In this document: positions 43,313-51,083 of the stretch, piece by piece | Layout of the letters: every line of letters begins with the position of its first letter | How positions within the stretch are numbered: position 1 is the first letter of the stretch | From: Metabacillus malikii | GTDB taxonomy: Bacteria > Bacillota > Bacilli > Bacillales > Bacillaceae | Length of the DNA: 64,000 bases | Direction: 5' to 3' | Assembly: GCF_030813355.1 (NCBI RefSeq) | Contig: NZ_JAUSUD010000012.1 | Span: 1 to 64,000, forward strand | Made by a program: the position numbers and the translations under genes | Notes under the pieces: model-generated | Told to the model about the DNA's origin: nothing | What the model saw: the letters and a program-made list of their open reading frames with translations, nothing else | Databases searched by the model: none

Positions 43313-43855
43313 ATGAAGAAAATTATTACGTTTACAGTAGCAGCAGTCGTTGTATTAGGTGGAGTTGTCGCTATCAACCATAGTAATGCTGAGGAAAAAA
43401 AGGCAACGATAACTGTGGAAGATGCAAAAAAGGCCGCACTGACAGAGGTTGACGGAATAGTTGAAGAAATCGAACTAGAACGCCATAACGGTCAATCATA
43501 CTATGATGTTGAAGTTGACAAAGATAACCGTGATTATGATATTAAAGTAGATGCACAAACAGCAAAGGTTATCCAAATGGATGAAAGAGTGGATGACGAC
43601 CACGATGATGACCGTGACGACGTTGCTTCAAAAGAGGTACAAAAAGCAATTATCACTGAAAAAGAAGCAATTGAAATAGCCCAAACAAAAATCAAGGGTG
43701 ACCTAATTGAAATCGAACTAGACGAAGATGACGGCGGTTACGAATACGAGATGGAATTCAAAACTTCAAAGGGTGAAGCAGATATTACGATAGATGCCGA
43801 AACGAAGGAAGTAATTGAATTAGAGTATGATGATGACGATCGTTATGATGATTAA
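43313..43855 (+). CDS. PepSY domain protein (YkoI-like)
   Basis: A 180-residue exported protein. ATG 43313 is preferred to 43307 because GGAGG is one base from the latter. A signal peptide (about 1-26, cut after NAEE or earlier) is followed by two PepSY units, VEDAKKAALTEVDGIVEEIE and KEAIEIAQTKIKGDLIEIEL, joined by an Asp-rich linker (DDDHDDDRDD). Its own leader contains direct repeats that the response regulator may bind, which would give independent induction. Confidence 0.88.
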   Translation: MKKIITFTVAAVVVLGGVVAINHSNAEEKKATITVEDAKKAALTEVDGIVEEIELERHNGQSYYDVEVDKDNRDYDIKVDAQTAKVIQMDERVDDDHDDDRDDVASKEVQKAIITEKEAIEIAQTKIKGDLIEIELDEDDGGYEYEMEFKTSKGEADITIDAETKEVIELEYDDDDRYDD

Positions 43856-43937
43856 GTCTATTAGAACTATGTTTTAGCCAAATCTATTTTAAGGAAATGC
43901 TACAATTTTTCAATCTTATCATTTTCTTGGTATGGAG

Positions 43938-43970
43938 AACTCTTTCTGGTTTGTAGAAAGAGTTTTTTAT
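43938..43970 (+). terminator. Terminator of the PepSY gene
   Basis: AACTCTTTCT (43938-43947) pairs with AGAAAGAGTT (43955-43964), followed by a T run. Confidence 0.85.
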
Positions 43971-44040
43971 ATTGATATGTTTTTCATGAATATCCGAGGG
44001 GAGGTATTAATAAAGGGAGATATCTAGTTTTAACTTGTTC

Positions 44041-44470
44041 ACTGGACTGGAATAGAAATGATACCGAAAACACTCGAGGAGTTAGGGAAATCTGCTTTAT
44101 AGGTGTGATGAATTGAAACCGAAAAAAGTGAAGGAGTTCAGGGGAAACCCGGTTCATAGGCGTAATGAAACCGAAAATAGTGAAGGAATTAGGAGAAACC
44201 CGCTTCATAGGCGTGATGAAACCGAAAAAGGTGAAAGAATTTAGAAGAAATCCGCTTCATAGATGTGATGAAACCGAAAAAAGTGAAGGAATTTAGGAGA
44301 AACCCGCTTCATAGGCGTGATGAAACCGAAAAAAGTAAAGGAATTCGGAAGAAACTCGCTTCATAGCCGTGATGAAGCCGAAAAAGGTGAACGAATTCAG
44401 GAGAAACCCGCTTCATAGGGTCGATGAAACAGAAAAAGGTGAAGGAAATCAGAAGAAACCCGCTTCAGGC
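44041..44470. repeat. 52-bp tandem repeat (minisatellite), about eight copies
   Basis: The marker ACCGAAAA recurs near 44064, 44119, 44171, 44222, 44274, 44326, 44378 and (as ACAGAAAA) 44430: intervals 55, 52, 51, 52, 52, 52 and 52. A unit reads roughly GTGATGAAACCGAAAAA, then GTGAAGGAATT, then AGGAGAAACCCGCTTCATAG. Inside each unit CGCTTCAT and ATGAAACCG form an imperfect dyad. The period is not a multiple of three. Confidence 0.88.
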
Positions 44471-44702
44471 CTAGACCCCATAATATTGAAAACTTCAGAT
44501 AAAATTATTCTCACAAAAAACTTTAATCAAATCTACAATTGTTGAGTGAAACATTCAATTCTTATCATTAAAATATATACCTAATTTATCAAATCAATTA
44601 AAGGATTATCACAAATTTAAGAGAATTTACTTTTAAAAGAGAAACCAAATTTTGAAATGTATGAATAGCAAAAACAATACAAAATAGGAGGTAGTACACG
44701 TA

Positions 44703-45515
44703 ATGACAATAAAATTTGATTTACATACCCACCATCATCGTTGTGGTCATGCAGTAGGGGAAATTGAAGACTATGTAGGCCAAGCGATTGACTACGGCTT
44801 GCATTATATCGGAATATCAGACCACTCCCCGTATTTTTATAGTGAGGAGGACCAGCTTTACCCTACGATTGCGATGGCGAAAAGTGAGTTTATTCCTTAC
44901 ATTGAAGAGGTTTTACGATTAAAGGAAAAATATAAGGACAAAATCCATGTTTTACTAGGTATTGAGAGTGACTTCTTCCCGAACTATCAAACACTTTATC
45001 GTGATGAATATCTACTCCATCCATTTGATTATATTATTGGCTCTGTTCATTATGTTTACGATGTCAATATTTTTAAAAAGGGACGTTGGGATGGATTAAC
45101 AACGGCTGAGCAAGTGAAGGTGAAGGAGCAGTACTACGAGCTAATTCAGCAGTCGGCAAAAAGTGGTATGTTTCAAATCTTAGGTCATATTGATGCAATG
45201 AAAGGCTTCTATCCTGCCTTTTCTGAAATTAAAACAGATATGATCGAGAATACGTTGAAAATAATTGGTGAAGCGAATGTTGCCATTGAAATTAATACAT
45301 CTGGGAAGACGAAAGATTGCGGAGGCTGGTATCCAGCAGATGATATTTTAGAAAGAGCGTTATTTTATGATGTGAAGGTAACGTTTGGCTCAGATTCACA
45401 TAAACCTGAGAGAATTTGTGACGATTTTGACCTTGTTCGGGAGCGGTTAAAAGAAATAGGCTTTAAAGAGTGGGCGTATTTTGTTGAGAAAAAAATGGTG
45501 ATGACAGACTTGTAA
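44703..45515 (+). CDS. hisJ: Histidinol-phosphatase, PHP type
   Basis: A 270-residue PHP-domain hydrolase like B. subtilis HisJ (YtvP, 268 residues). Metal ligands are in FDLHTHHHRCGHA, SDHSPYF, GIESDFFP, GSVHYV, LGHIDAMK and the C-terminal GSDSHKPERICDDF. It removes phosphate from L-histidinol phosphate in histidine synthesis. AGGAGG precedes the ATG. The gene is alone, away from other his genes, as usual in Bacillus. Confidence 0.9.
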   Translation: MTIKFDLHTHHHRCGHAVGEIEDYVGQAIDYGLHYIGISDHSPYFYSEEDQLYPTIAMAKSEFIPYIEEVLRLKEKYKDKIHVLLGIESDFFPNYQTLYRDEYLLHPFDYIIGSVHYVYDVNIFKKGRWDGLTTAEQVKVKEQYYELIQQSAKSGMFQILGHIDAMKGFYPAFSEIKTDMIENTLKIIGEANVAIEINTSGKTKDCGGWYPADDILERALFYDVKVTFGSDSHKPERICDDFDLVRERLKEIGFKEWAYFVEKKMVMTDL

Positions 45516-45637
45516 ACTTCATTTTTGATAGGGTTAAACTAAAACAGGTTCACATTCTTTTTTGATATAATTCTAAAAAGGGATTTATCCATATCTACTG
45601 CTTATCAAGTGTTAATAAGTTATATTTATCACATAGT

Positions 45638-45670
45638 CTAGTAAGCGACCTCTTACAAGTCGCTTACTAG
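45638..45670. terminator. Hairpin between hisJ and the mannanase gene
   Basis: CTAGTAAGCGAC (45638-45649) pairs with GTCGCTTACTAG (45659-45670) in the gap between the convergent genes. T runs are weak on both sides, so it may be a bidirectional terminator or only an end-protecting hairpin. Confidence 0.6.
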
Positions 45671-45676
45671 ATCCTT

Positions 45677-47542
45677 TTACCCTTGAGTCTTTTCTTTCCG
45701 TCGTGTAAAAGCGATTATCATTCCAAGCATTACAAAAGCGAAACCTAACAGGAGAAATGAATAAAGCGATGTTGCAGTATTTGGAAGTGAGTTACCATTC
45801 TCATTATTCTCACTACTGTTTACCTTTGGCGTTTTCTCATCTTCTAATTCGGGGTAACCGTCTTGCTTGTTTGCCTCATGAGGTGTAGGTTGAGCGCTTT
45901 CATTTTTGTTTACCTCTTTATCTTTTGTAGCATCTTTTTCTCCATTATCTGATGGTTCATTTTTTGGAGGTGAATCATCTTTATTTCCTACCTCTTCATC
46001 TTTTTGCGGGACTTTCACATCTCCATCTGATTCGTCTCCTTTTGGTGGAGTGGTTTCTTCATCGTCACTTTCATCATCACGAGGAGAATCTTGTTGCGCA
46101 TATGTTTCAAAATCAGGGAGTTGTTCGCGCGTTATAACATTTTTGTGATGGTAAACCTTTTTCAAATGTTCTTCACTATTCTGTTCTGCTAAAAGACCAT
46201 TCCAAGTAGTAAAGTAAATATACTTTGAACGATAATCAGCTAAAACATCTGGATCAGGTATAGGGCCATTTTCAGCCATTGCTACGAGTTTTTTATTATT
46301 TGAAACGTTAACTAGTGCTTCATACTGGCTACTTTGCGGGATATATTGGTGTGCGCCAGGATACGAATCAAATGAAACAATGTCAACATATTCATTACCT
46401 GGATACCAATCTTCATCAATCGAATTCCATACCCAAATTAAATTGTTTAATTTATGCTGATTTGTCATACGGTCATACATTAACTTCCACAATTCTTTTA
46501 CTGGCTCTGGTCCTTTTGCGCCCCACCAAAACCAACCACCTTCTGCCTCATGTAAAGGTCTCCAAAGAACGGGGACATTTGCTTCTTGTAATTTTTTTAA
46601 TTGTTCAGCAATCGCATCGATATCTCTAAGCAGTAAATTGTAATCCTCTGATTCAGGGTGCTTCAGGGCGTATTCTATATCAAAGGTTGTGGCATCAGTG
46701 TTAAATCCACTCCACCAAGGGTGTTCTGTTGTATTGAGTAAATCCTTTGGTGCATTCCAATGCCATGCAAATGCGATGATTCCACCATGATTATGCCAGT
46801 CGATTGCTCGTTCGATTGCATCGCTAGACGCACCATATTCAACACGAGATGGACTATAATCCATTAAATCTAAACCGAGTATAGCTGGTAGCTTACCTGT
46901 TAATTTTTCAATGTACTTAATATCCGCTAAGTTATCATTAGGATTTCCTTGTTGACCAGATATAATGTTTTCACCGAAATTATCAACTAAGTAATGAAAT
47001 AAACCTTTTGTTGCTGCAGTTGCTTGTGAATTAATCAGTTTCTTTTCTACCTCATGAGGAGCTGGTGCAGCATTCGGAGCAACCTTAATATAGTCAATTG
47101 CAAAGAAAGTCCAATTTGGCGTAATTGTGAGAGTATTCATGCCTTTTTTAAAAAGGACCTTTCCTGCACTCGCTTCCCCAAAGCCACTTCCCATCGTAAT
47201 CGTTCCAAGTGGTTCTCCATTTAAAAGTATGTTAGCAACTTTTCCATCGCCATAAATTGCACCAAAACCTACTGTTACGTCATATAGTGAAGCTTCAGGA
47301 ATGTTGAGTGAAAAAGTTACTGATTGATTTGTATCACTAAAATCAGCAACATAACCCTTGCCTGAATAGCCAGGCTCTGAATTTTCTATCGTAACCCCAT
47401 TAAGGGATGCTTCCTCTGCTTCTAAAATCAATTCATTGTTATTCTTTTCAGCTACCGCTATTGTAGGTTGCGGATTTACCAATACTATTAATACCAATAA
47501 AACTCCAACAATTAATAGTTTATATAATTGGAAACATTTCAT
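45677..47542 (-). CDS. Cell-wall-anchored beta-mannanase (GH26) with N-terminal CBM
   Basis: A 621-residue secreted enzyme: signal peptide (1-31), a CBM6/35-like module (about 36-155: ILEAEEASLNG, GYVADFSD, FFAIDYIKV), a GH26 domain (about 170-480), an acidic Lys/Asp/Pro linker, then a wall-sorting signal LPNTA (586-590) with a hydrophobic segment and RRKEK. Catalytic acid/base is E332 in WRPLHEAEGG and nucleophile E424 in AMAENGP. It would cut mannan or glucomannan at the cell surface. LPNTA, the class D sortase type, is shared with the LRR protein at 51084. The chemoreceptor at 16638 may sense the products. Confidence 0.93.
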   Translation of the reverse strand: MKCFQLYKLLIVGVLLVLIVLVNPQPTIAVAEKNNNELILEAEEASLNGVTIENSEPGYSGKGYVADFSDTNQSVTFSLNIPEASLYDVTVGFGAIYGDGKVANILLNGEPLGTITMGSGFGEASAGKVLFKKGMNTLTITPNWTFFAIDYIKVAPNAAPAPHEVEKKLINSQATAATKGLFHYLVDNFGENIISGQQGNPNDNLADIKYIEKLTGKLPAILGLDLMDYSPSRVEYGASSDAIERAIDWHNHGGIIAFAWHWNAPKDLLNTTEHPWWSGFNTDATTFDIEYALKHPESEDYNLLLRDIDAIAEQLKKLQEANVPVLWRPLHEAEGGWFWWGAKGPEPVKELWKLMYDRMTNQHKLNNLIWVWNSIDEDWYPGNEYVDIVSFDSYPGAHQYIPQSSQYEALVNVSNNKKLVAMAENGPIPDPDVLADYRSKYIYFTTWNGLLAEQNSEEHLKKVYHHKNVITREQLPDFETYAQQDSPRDDESDDEETTPPKGDESDGDVKVPQKDEEVGNKDDSPPKNEPSDNGEKDATKDKEVNKNESAQPTPHEANKQDGYPELEDEKTPKVNSSENNENGNSLPNTATSLYSFLLLGFAFVMLGMIIAFTRRKEKTQG

Positions 47543-48107
47543 TTACTTACCCCCATCAATAAAATCATCCTTTGTGTCTGTGAAATAGATTTAGTTTATT
47601 GAGCTACATAATCAATGGTAAGTAGTGTATGTACTCAATAAGGCGTTTCTATTAGTAAATCATCAGAATCTATTAATTCAAAATTAGCAGAAAAGTGCAG
47701 TTTCTACACTTCTAGGCGAAGAATCACTATCACAAGCCTCCCTTCATAATCGATAAATACTACCAATATTGGAAAATATCACTCTTGTTGTAAAGTAAAT
47801 TTAATTCATATGATGCTTATCGTCAAGGTTATAGATGAAAAATAATAAAGTTAGGAAATTCGAATCATGAAGATGTCAATTTTTTATTTATAAAAAGTTA
47901 GGAGATCCAAGCGGTCAATAGTATGGTGACAACTTGAAAATTTTCCAAAAAGTGAATAGACGTTTGTACTAGATAGCGTTACTATATAAGAAGACAACAT
48001 CAGACATACATCTCAGACATATTTGTAGCTTTCCTTTCCAAATAAGGGAGGACTAACTTAATTGGGAATAAAAACGGTATCAATTAGGTGGATGGAGTGT
48101 ATAGGTG
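47543..48107. other. Non-coding region between mannanase and PilZ genes
   Basis: It includes the mannanase leader (GGGGGT before its ATG), then about 400 AT-rich bases with no gene, repeat or clear riboswitch, and the PilZ leader with GGGAGGA and ATGGAGTG. A cyclic-di-GMP riboswitch was looked for without success. Confidence 0.4.
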
Positions 48108-48626
48108 ATGGAATATCTATTAATTGCTCAAAGTGTCTTAATACTATTTTTACTATTTCTTTATTTACGGGGAGAATATTTGTTAAAGAAGAAAGTTGAA
48201 AAGAGTCAAGTAGATGAAGATTTTCAAACAGAGTCAGCACATGTTAATAAGCGTATGCATTACCGTTTAGGTATAGAGGACACACCTTGCAGTATTTCAG
48301 TTATAGGTATCGGGAAAACAAACGATGGAAAAAGATTAAAGTCAAAATCGATCAAGGGGTATCTTGATAATATTAGTGCAACTGGATTAAAATTCACTAC
48401 AAATACTGATTTACCTGTAAAAGATTTGCTAACAATAGAAGTGGATTTTCAAATTAAAGAAAAGAATTATACGATTCAAGGGAAAATCGTTAGAAGAGAA
48501 GAACTACTTGAAGACGGACTATACGGATACGGTGTAGAATTTCATCAAATTTCTCGCGCGCAGATGGCTGAATTAAGCAATACTTTACTGCAACTCGAAG
48601 CGGAAACATTGAAAAAGGTGAGATAA
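48108..48626 (+). CDS. Membrane-anchored PilZ domain protein
   Basis: A 172-residue protein: one membrane helix at the N-terminus (3-22), a short charged linker and a PilZ domain. The c-di-GMP motifs are KRMHYRL (R-x3-R type) and DNISATGLKF (D/N-x-S-x2-G). It would respond to cyclic di-GMP at the membrane, usually affecting motility or exopolysaccharide. ATG 48108 is chosen over the GTG just before it. No partner genes are adjacent, but the surface-protein context is suggestive. Confidence 0.85.
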   Translation: MEYLLIAQSVLILFLLFLYLRGEYLLKKKVEKSQVDEDFQTESAHVNKRMHYRLGIEDTPCSISVIGIGKTNDGKRLKSKSIKGYLDNISATGLKFTTNTDLPVKDLLTIEVDFQIKEKNYTIQGKIVRREELLEDGLYGYGVEFHQISRAQMAELSNTLLQLEAETLKKVR

Positions 48627-48628
48627 CG

Positions 48629-48648
48629 AAGCGTGGGGGCGGTTCTTA
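48629..48648. repeat. Degenerate family A half copy
   Basis: GAAGCGTGGGGGCGGTTCTT starts just after the PilZ stop codon. A second half copy (GACGGTTCTTCTGCTTCC) lies at 48825-48842, with the 21-bp tandem repeat and a terminator between them. Confidence 0.6.
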
Positions 48649-48665
48649 GTTCTTGAATTGTGGAG

Positions 48666-48758
48666 AATCTCTCAAGTTTAAAGGATAATTTGTCAACTTT
48701 CGAAAAAAATCTTTCAACTTTGGCTGTAAATCTCCCAACTTTGGAAGAAAATCTGTCA
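48666..48758. repeat. 21-bp tandem repeat, about four copies
   Basis: AATCT followed by (T/C)CAACTTT recurs with the CAA step at about 48673, 48694, 48715 and 48736: an exact 21-bp period. On the minus strand the open frame reads as heptads (RFSSKVG, RFTAKVE, RFFSKVD, KLSFKLE). Confidence 0.8.
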
Positions 48759-48793
48759 TTCGACAAAGAACGACAATCACTCACGTAAATTGT

Positions 48794-48822
48794 AGAGCCC
48801 CGAATTAGTATTTCGGGGCTCT
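48794..48822. terminator. Bidirectional terminator-like hairpin
   Basis: AGAGCCCCGAA (48794-48804) pairs with TTCGGGGCTCT (48812-48822). It lies between the PilZ gene (+) and a membrane protein gene (-). Confidence 0.7.
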
Positions 48823-48860
48823 TAGACGGTTCTTCTGCTTCCTTTTCTATTAATGAACAA

Positions 48861-49277
48861 CTAGCTATACTTCTTCTTAATCTTACGAACTAGTAATCTC
48901 ACACAAATAAATAATGCTGAGATAGCCACATATACGAGAAAGAGTGCGAAAAATCCCCAAAGCCCGATAATGGCATCGGCAAACTCCATATTTCCTCTAC
49001 TAGTAAGCGCCTGTTGTATTTCAATAGCGAACACCAGCACTAACATAAACGTGAACGTATATAGAAAGGCGATTAAATGGATACCATATGGTAACTTGGA
49101 TAGCCATTTTGAAACGATATAGACAAATGCGAATGTAGCAATTCCGATAATACCCATTATCCAGAAGTGCATATCTTTATCGGTCATTTGTAAGCCTAAT
49201 ACATCATTTAATAAAATAATCAAAATGTCGTGAACATTATTCATGATATCGACAAAAAACATAATCCAATCTTTCAT
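48861..49277 (-). CDS. Integral membrane protein, unknown
   Basis: A 138-residue protein with about three to four membrane helices (20-30, 38-58, 66-88, 100-125) and a basic C-terminus (VRKIKKKYS). The start ATG 49277 has a weak GAGTGGG upstream. No family recognised. Its neighbours are unrelated. Confidence 0.65.
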   Translation of the reverse strand: MKDWIMFFVDIMNNVHDILIILLNDVLGLQMTDKDMHFWIMGIIGIATFAFVYIVSKWLSKLPYGIHLIAFLYTFTFMLVLVFAIEIQQALTSRGNMEFADAIIGLWGFFALFLVYVAISALFICVRLLVRKIKKKYS

Positions 49278-49334
49278 TTACCCACTCACACGCCCTACAT
49301 AAACTTTTTCTCTATTATACCATGAACTGGTTAT

Positions 49335-49432
49335 TTTTGGGGACAGTCCCTCAATGAGTTAACACGTTAAAACGGCGGGGGACAGTCCCCCGCTCTATTA
49401 ATACGTTAAAGCGATGGGGGACTGTCCCCATT
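49335..49432. repeat. Three family B repeats
   Basis: Cores at 49338-49351 (GGGGACAGTCCC), 49377-49391 (GGGGGACAGTCCCCC) and 49416-49430 (GGGGGACTGTCCCC) are joined by GTTAACACGTTAA and TTAATACGTTAA spacers. The third is inverted. Starts are about 39 bases apart, as in the 29425 array. Confidence 0.85.
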
Positions 49433-49446
49433 ATGAGTGAGTCCCA

Positions 49447-49707
49447 TTAAGAAAACCCACCAAATATCAACATTAGTCCTGCTGCAAATAGTAATAATAC
49501 TAAAACGATGAGGATAATTGAGATGATGAGGATTATCCATCCGGCAACTTTACGTCCAGTTGCGATTAAATAAATACCAAGTACGATCGGTCCAAATAAT
49601 AGTCCTAAAATACCCCATATCCACGGGTTGCGGTTATGCTTTGGAGCATCAACTGCAAGATAAATGGCAATAACAACGGAAATGATAAAACTTAATGATA
49701 ATTCCAT
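49447..49707 (-). CDS. Small membrane protein, unknown
   Basis: An 86-residue protein. ATG 49707 is chosen because AAGGAGGG lies seven bases upstream. It has three hydrophobic stretches (residues 4-20, 32-48 and 56-80), with a DAPKHNRNPWIWG loop. It resembles short Bacillus membrane proteins of phospholipase-D-N-type or similar, but I cannot name it. Confidence 0.65.
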   Translation of the reverse strand: MELSLSFIISVVIAIYLAVDAPKHNRNPWIWGILGLLFGPIVLGIYLIATGRKVAGWIILIISIILIVLVLLLFAAGLMLIFGGFS

Positions 49708-49763
49708 GAGCACCCTCCTTTTACTCCATTATTTTAAGTATATGGATTGTGCTGAAGATTATT

Positions 49764-49820
49764 CTGGGGACTGTCCCCAGAAAGTAAAATAAAAATGCCA
49801 GCATTTCCGCTGGCATTTCT
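49764..49820 (-). terminator. Family B repeat followed by the LCP gene terminator
   Basis: A single family B core (CTGGGGACTGTCCCCAG) lies near 49765-49780. Beside it AAATGCCAGC (49793-49802) and GCTGGCATTT (49809-49818) form a stem that on the minus strand is followed by TTATTTT, a terminator for the LCP gene. Confidence 0.75.
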
Positions 49821-49830
49821 CCATCAAAAT

Positions 49831-50778
49831 TTAGTTCGTACTAGCTGTGTTTGATGAGATTTCTAGGTGTTCTTTTAGTTGATTCGACAGTTCTGTACGT
49901 GTGTCTTCGTTTACAAGATAGTAATAGATACCATCGATTCTGTCGCCAGTTCCTTCAACCTGGAACTGGTCAAGCTTTTTCGTTGCAGCCTTATAATTTG
50001 CTTGAATGTCCCACATTTCATCAAAGGTTAAGTTTGTAGTGACATTCTCACGTACGACACCGAACATGTCCCCGAATTTTGTAACAGAAGTAATATTTGC
50101 GCCCTTTTGAATAACAGCTTCAATCACTTGACGTTGACGCTCTTGACGACCGAAGTCCCCACGAGTATCATCGTAACGCATTCTTGTGTATGCTAATGCT
50201 TTTTCACCATTTAATGTTATCTTACCTTTAGGGAAATCAAATCCACCGTAAGAAAAATCAAGTGTATTATTTACTTCAACTCCACCAACTGTATCAACAG
50301 TATCTTTAAAGCTTTCCATATTAACTTTTACAAAGTAGTCAACAGGAACATCTAAGAAGTTCTCAACAGTTGCAATAGCCATTTCTGTGCCACCAAAAGC
50401 ATATGCATGGTTAATTTTGTCCTGTTTGCCTTTACCGATAATTTCTGTTCGTGTATCACGTGGGATACTTACCATTTGAGTCGACTGTTTGTTAGGGTTG
50501 ACTGATAATAAGATAAGTGAGTCTGAACGACCACGGTCTCCTTTGCGCTCATCAACACCCATTAATAGTATAGAGATCGGGTCTTGTTCTTTAAATTCAA
50601 CCTTCTCAGTACGTTTTTCTGATTTTTCTCTGCCAATATCCTCATGAATACTCGCAACTGTATCTGTTGCCGTTTTCCATAAATAAAAAGCATATCCACC
50701 AGTACCTGCAACTAATAATCCGATAATACTAAGTGTAATCCATAACCACTTTTTACTTTTACGTTTCTTTTCGCGCAT
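49831..50778 (-). CDS. LCP (LytR-CpsA-Psr) family cell-wall transferase
   Basis: A 315-residue protein: short basic N-terminus, one membrane helix (about 11-33), then the LCP domain with GVDERKGDRGRSDS, MVSIPRDTRTEIIG, INHAYAFGG, and the end block ALAYTRMRYDDTRGDFGRQE. LCP enzymes attach wall teichoic acid or other polymers to peptidoglycan. No other wall-polymer genes are adjacent, but the LRR surface proteins lie just beyond. The upstream region has a short tandem repeat (AATCTACTA). Confidence 0.93.
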   Translation of the reverse strand: MREKKRKSKKWLWITLSIIGLLVAGTGGYAFYLWKTATDTVASIHEDIGREKSEKRTEKVEFKEQDPISILLMGVDERKGDRGRSDSLILLSVNPNKQSTQMVSIPRDTRTEIIGKGKQDKINHAYAFGGTEMAIATVENFLDVPVDYFVKVNMESFKDTVDTVGGVEVNNTLDFSYGGFDFPKGKITLNGEKALAYTRMRYDDTRGDFGRQERQRQVIEAVIQKGANITSVTKFGDMFGVVRENVTTNLTFDEMWDIQANYKAATKKLDQFQVEGTGDRIDGIYYYLVNEDTRTELSNQLKEHLEISSNTASTN

Positions 50779-51083
50779 ATATGTCCATCCTTTTTTCTAA
50801 TTTTTAATCGTGACTATTAAGAATTATAGTTCTCTCCTACTATTATCACAATCTTTTTTTGTAAAAAAATGTTTCCAATTATCACTAATCTACTAAATCT
50901 ACTAAATCTACTAAATCTACCAAAAACCAAGCTATATCTATTAGACGCATCAAAAGACAAAAAGTTACATCAAATTTAGAGTGTTATCGCACTGTAGAAA
51001 TTTGTCGAAAAGAATTTATATCCAGTTTTGACAAATCTCACTATACTTAATCTGACAATATCTAGCAATTGATAGGAGGAAAG
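50779..51083. other. Divergent leader region with a 9-bp tandem repeat
   Basis: Between the LCP gene (-) and the LRR gene (+). AATCTACTA occurs four times in a row at 50887-50922 (the last with C for T). Otherwise AT-rich; the promoters of the two genes are expected here but I could not place them with confidence. Confidence 0.5.

Larger units (their letters stand above)
43856..44702. other. Long non-coding region with a minisatellite
   Basis: It contains a terminator (43938-43970), eight imperfect 52-bp tandem repeats (about 44041-44470) and about 230 AT-rich bases before the histidinol phosphatase gene. No gene is believed. Confidence 0.65.

Noticed and set aside
43984-44208. Minus-strand ORF in the minisatellite
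   Set aside because: The 52-bp period shifts the frame and the peptide is repeat-derived.
47543-48107. Cyclic-di-GMP riboswitch before the PilZ gene
   Set aside because: The conserved core of the known GEMM class was not found in the leader.
48545-48784. Minus-strand heptad-repeat ORF
   Set aside because: No ribosome binding site, overlap with the PilZ gene 3' end and a pure tandem-repeat origin; listed only as a repeat and finding.
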